Positions 62,800 to 64,000 of a stretch of DNA of 64,000 bases are shown piece by piece (position 1 is the stretch's first letter; every line of letters begins with the position of its first letter). The position numbers and the translations under genes were made by a program. The stretch lies in the NCBI RefSeq assembly GCF_001580535.1, contig NZ_LHZA01000155.1, positions 62,001 through 126,000 of the forward strand. Direction: 5' to 3'. Under the pieces are notes generated by a model, which saw only the letters and a list, made by a program, of their open reading frames with translations, did no database searches and was not told the origin of the DNA. The DNA comes from Acetobacter cerevisiae (GTDB lineage Bacteria > Pseudomonadota > Alphaproteobacteria > Acetobacterales > Acetobacteraceae).

Positions 62800-63549
62800 T
62801 CAGCCCTTATGCAAAAGCTCTAAAAAATGAGCTGCATCCGTCACATCGCGCAGTCGGGTAGCTATGCGGTCCGTCACGTCCGTATCCTCGCCCCAGATCG
62901 CCATCTGTTCGCGCTCATCCAGTGTGGCGCAGGCCACCAGCTCTTCCGGCGTGCCCTGCCCTTTGACCAGAACCAGCCCCAGATACAGGCTCCCCAGCGC
63001 AGGCACGGCCACACCCAGCACCGCCAGCTCTGCATCGGAAAGAGACTCGAGCAGAGCGCGCAGAGTTTTCATCGTGGTGTCCGGCTGGGTGATGGGCATC
63101 ACCCCTTCCGTCGTGCACAGCTCCATACCGAAGGTGTCCTGACACCAGTCCAGCCAGGGGCTCCATAGTTCACGCTGGCGTCGCGCCAGTCTGGAATTTC
63201 CGGCCTCGCGGTAACACAGCAGGTCACTGCCCGCGTACGCCAGCAGGCTGTCAATCACGCCCGCCCGTGCACCGGGAATCCGCTCCAGCATGGAGCCCGC
63301 AATGCGAGTCAGCGGCAGATCTTCCGGGCGGAAATGCCCGCCCACAGTCAGGCCAGCCGCATGCCATTCCGCAGCCAGCGCATCAGCCAGAGCGCGGGAG
63401 GACACAGAGAGCATGGTCTTTTCCGGCAACCGGACAGGCCTGCCGTCCAGCTGCACGGCAAAGCCCTCCTGCTCCGGCACAACCGTCGCCTGTTTCCAGA
63501 ACCGTTTACGTGCGCCGGCCGGGGCTGGTTTTTTTTCCAGATCGCTCAT
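62800..63549 (-). CDS. ATP12-family chaperone
   Basis: A 249-residue protein of the ATP12 family. Mitochondrial ATP12 binds the F1 alpha subunit during ATP synthase assembly, and alphaproteobacteria carry homologues. Visible marks are KRFWKQATVVPEQEGFAVQL, LDGRPVRLPEK near the start, LAYAGSDLLCYRE and WSPWLDWCQDTFGMEL in the middle, and FLELLHKG at the end. The start overlaps the AsmA stop (ATGA). No membrane segment is predicted. The real bacterial role of this protein is not well established. Confidence 0.88.
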   Translation of the reverse strand: MSDLEKKPAPAGARKRFWKQATVVPEQEGFAVQLDGRPVRLPEKTMLSVSSRALADALAAEWHAAGLTVGGHFRPEDLPLTRIAGSMLERIPGARAGVIDSLLAYAGSDLLCYREAGNSRLARRQRELWSPWLDWCQDTFGMELCTTEGVMPITQPDTTMKTLRALLESLSDAELAVLGVAVPALGSLYLGLVLVKGQGTPEELVACATLDEREQMAIWGEDTDVTDRIATRLRDVTDAAHFLELLHKG

Positions 63550-64000
63550 TTAAACAGCCCCAGTCCGCGCAGCATGTTCATCACCTTTCCATCTTTTCCA
63601 GCTTTGGGGGCAGACGGTGCAGGACCAGCGCCCCCTTCCCGCGCGGCAGAGAGCAACGTGGGGCAATTATCATTCCCGCCATCATCGCCGCCGATATTCA
63701 GGCCGTAGCGCCCGCCATAAGACGGCTCCATTTTCGGCACGGGAGCCGCAAAGGTGCCCGTCACCCGCAGGTCAGACGCGGCTGATGCCCCGCCCAGCAA
63801 CACGCGTGGCGAAAGATGCAGGTCCAGCGCATGCGTCCCCAGACCAACCGTGCCGTGGCCATGCAGGGACAGGAAGGGGGCTTCCATAGCCAGCAGATCA
63901 ATCTGCGCAGCCCCGTCAGCAATCTGCATGTGCGTACCAAAGCACCGCACGGGCATTTTGCCTTTCAGCGGAATATCCGGCCCGAGCAAATTACGGAGCG
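63546..64000 (-). CDS. AsmA family protein, C-terminal part (start outside window)
   Basis: The last 151 residues of a protein running off the right edge; the frame is open to base 64000, and the first codon ahead of the visible LGPDIPLKGK is a TTG, not a real start. The sequence MQIADGAAQIDLLAMEAPFL, GTVGLGTHALDLHLSP and DLRVTGTFAAPVPKMEP is the C-terminal AsmA domain, which in AsmA proteins ends with a conserved predicted beta-structure. A Gly/Lys-rich tail finishes the protein. It overlaps the ATP12 start by ATGA. A second AsmA gene is at 911-3070. Confidence 0.85.
   Translation of the reverse strand, partial: LRNLLGPDIPLKGKMPVRCFGTHMQIADGAAQIDLLAMEAPFLSLHGHGTVGLGTHALDLHLSPRVLLGGASAASDLRVTGTFAAPVPKMEPSYGGRYGLNIGGDDGGNDNCPTLLSAAREGGAGPAPSAPKAGKDGKVMNMLRGLGLFK

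Overview
The window looks like chromosomal core DNA of an alphaproteobacterium, most likely an acetic acid bacterium (Acetobacteraceae, Acetobacter-like). The grounds are inference from gene content: an alphaproteobacterial-type PEP carboxylase end, MucR, both IHF subunits, COQ9, ATP12, a Tim44-like protein, an MPP-like peptidase, and above all a remnant cytochrome c oxidase locus (decayed ctaD next to an intact ctaB), a situation described for Acetobacter. The DNA is GC-rich except for an AT-rich patch at about 37140-37430. I see no insertion sequence, prophage, CRISPR array or rRNA; one tRNA gene (Pro, GGG) is present.

Layout. 1-3070: end of a PEP carboxylase gene and a large AsmA-family protein. 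3071-3480: a non-coding stretch with hairpins and a (CAGTGC)10 repeat. 3481-8425 (minus): fusA, rpmB, a small conserved protein and an Atm1-type ABC exporter. 8554-9438 (plus): a Nudix hydrolase. 9466-17112 (minus): glnD overlapping mutS, then a TPR glycosyltransferase. 17222-25418 (plus): M32 carboxypeptidase, secreted MRJP-like protein, thrC, MPP-like peptidase, PmbA/TldE, Tim44-like protein and a small membrane protein. 25548-27900 (minus): ctaD remnant, ctaB and a 45-codon CoxF-like gene. 28114-33358: PmtA-like methyltransferase, small membrane protein, gshB, and an Lrp-GT2/GtrA-GT39 run. 33543-35479 (plus): trxB and a LysR regulator. 35596-37035 (minus): manC-like gene. 37435-38395 (plus): mucR and ihfB. 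38440-41338 (minus): UdgX-type protein and murJ. 41522-42643 (plus): AI-2E family transporter. 42721-47162 (minus): tRNA-Pro and the yceD-rpmF-plsX-fabH-ihfA-merR run. 47421-47981 (plus): bamE. 47996-51877 (minus): def, COQ9, MarR, OmpR and EnvZ. 52080-52283 (plus): rpsU. 52564-58020 (minus): secreted prolyl oligopeptidase and leuCDB. 58202-61716 (minus): ffh-rpsP-rimM-trmD-rplS. 61833-64000 (minus): Spy-like protein, small membrane protein, ATP12 and a second AsmA protein cut by the window end.

How the genes fit together. Most are housekeeping: translation (fusA, rpmB, rpmF, rpsU, rpsP, rplS, rimM, trmD, def), protein targeting (ffh), lipid and envelope synthesis (plsX, fabH, pmtA, murJ, bamE, two AsmA proteins), leucine and threonine synthesis (leuCDB, thrC), nitrogen sensing (glnD), repair (mutS, UdgX) and redox (trxB, gshB). 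Several products have mitochondrial relatives (MPP-like, Tim44-like, Atm1-type, ATP12, COQ9, CtaB).

The most interesting item is the CtaD-derived protein at 26641-27900. By hand alignment it has lost all three CuB histidines and the haem a3 histidine but still has both histidines that ligate low-spin haem a, in an open, 419-residue frame translationally coupled to ctaB. Other points worth checking are a hairpin plus U-run in the rpsU leader, a similar element in the AT-rich mucR leader, and a MucR lacking its last zinc-ligand histidine.
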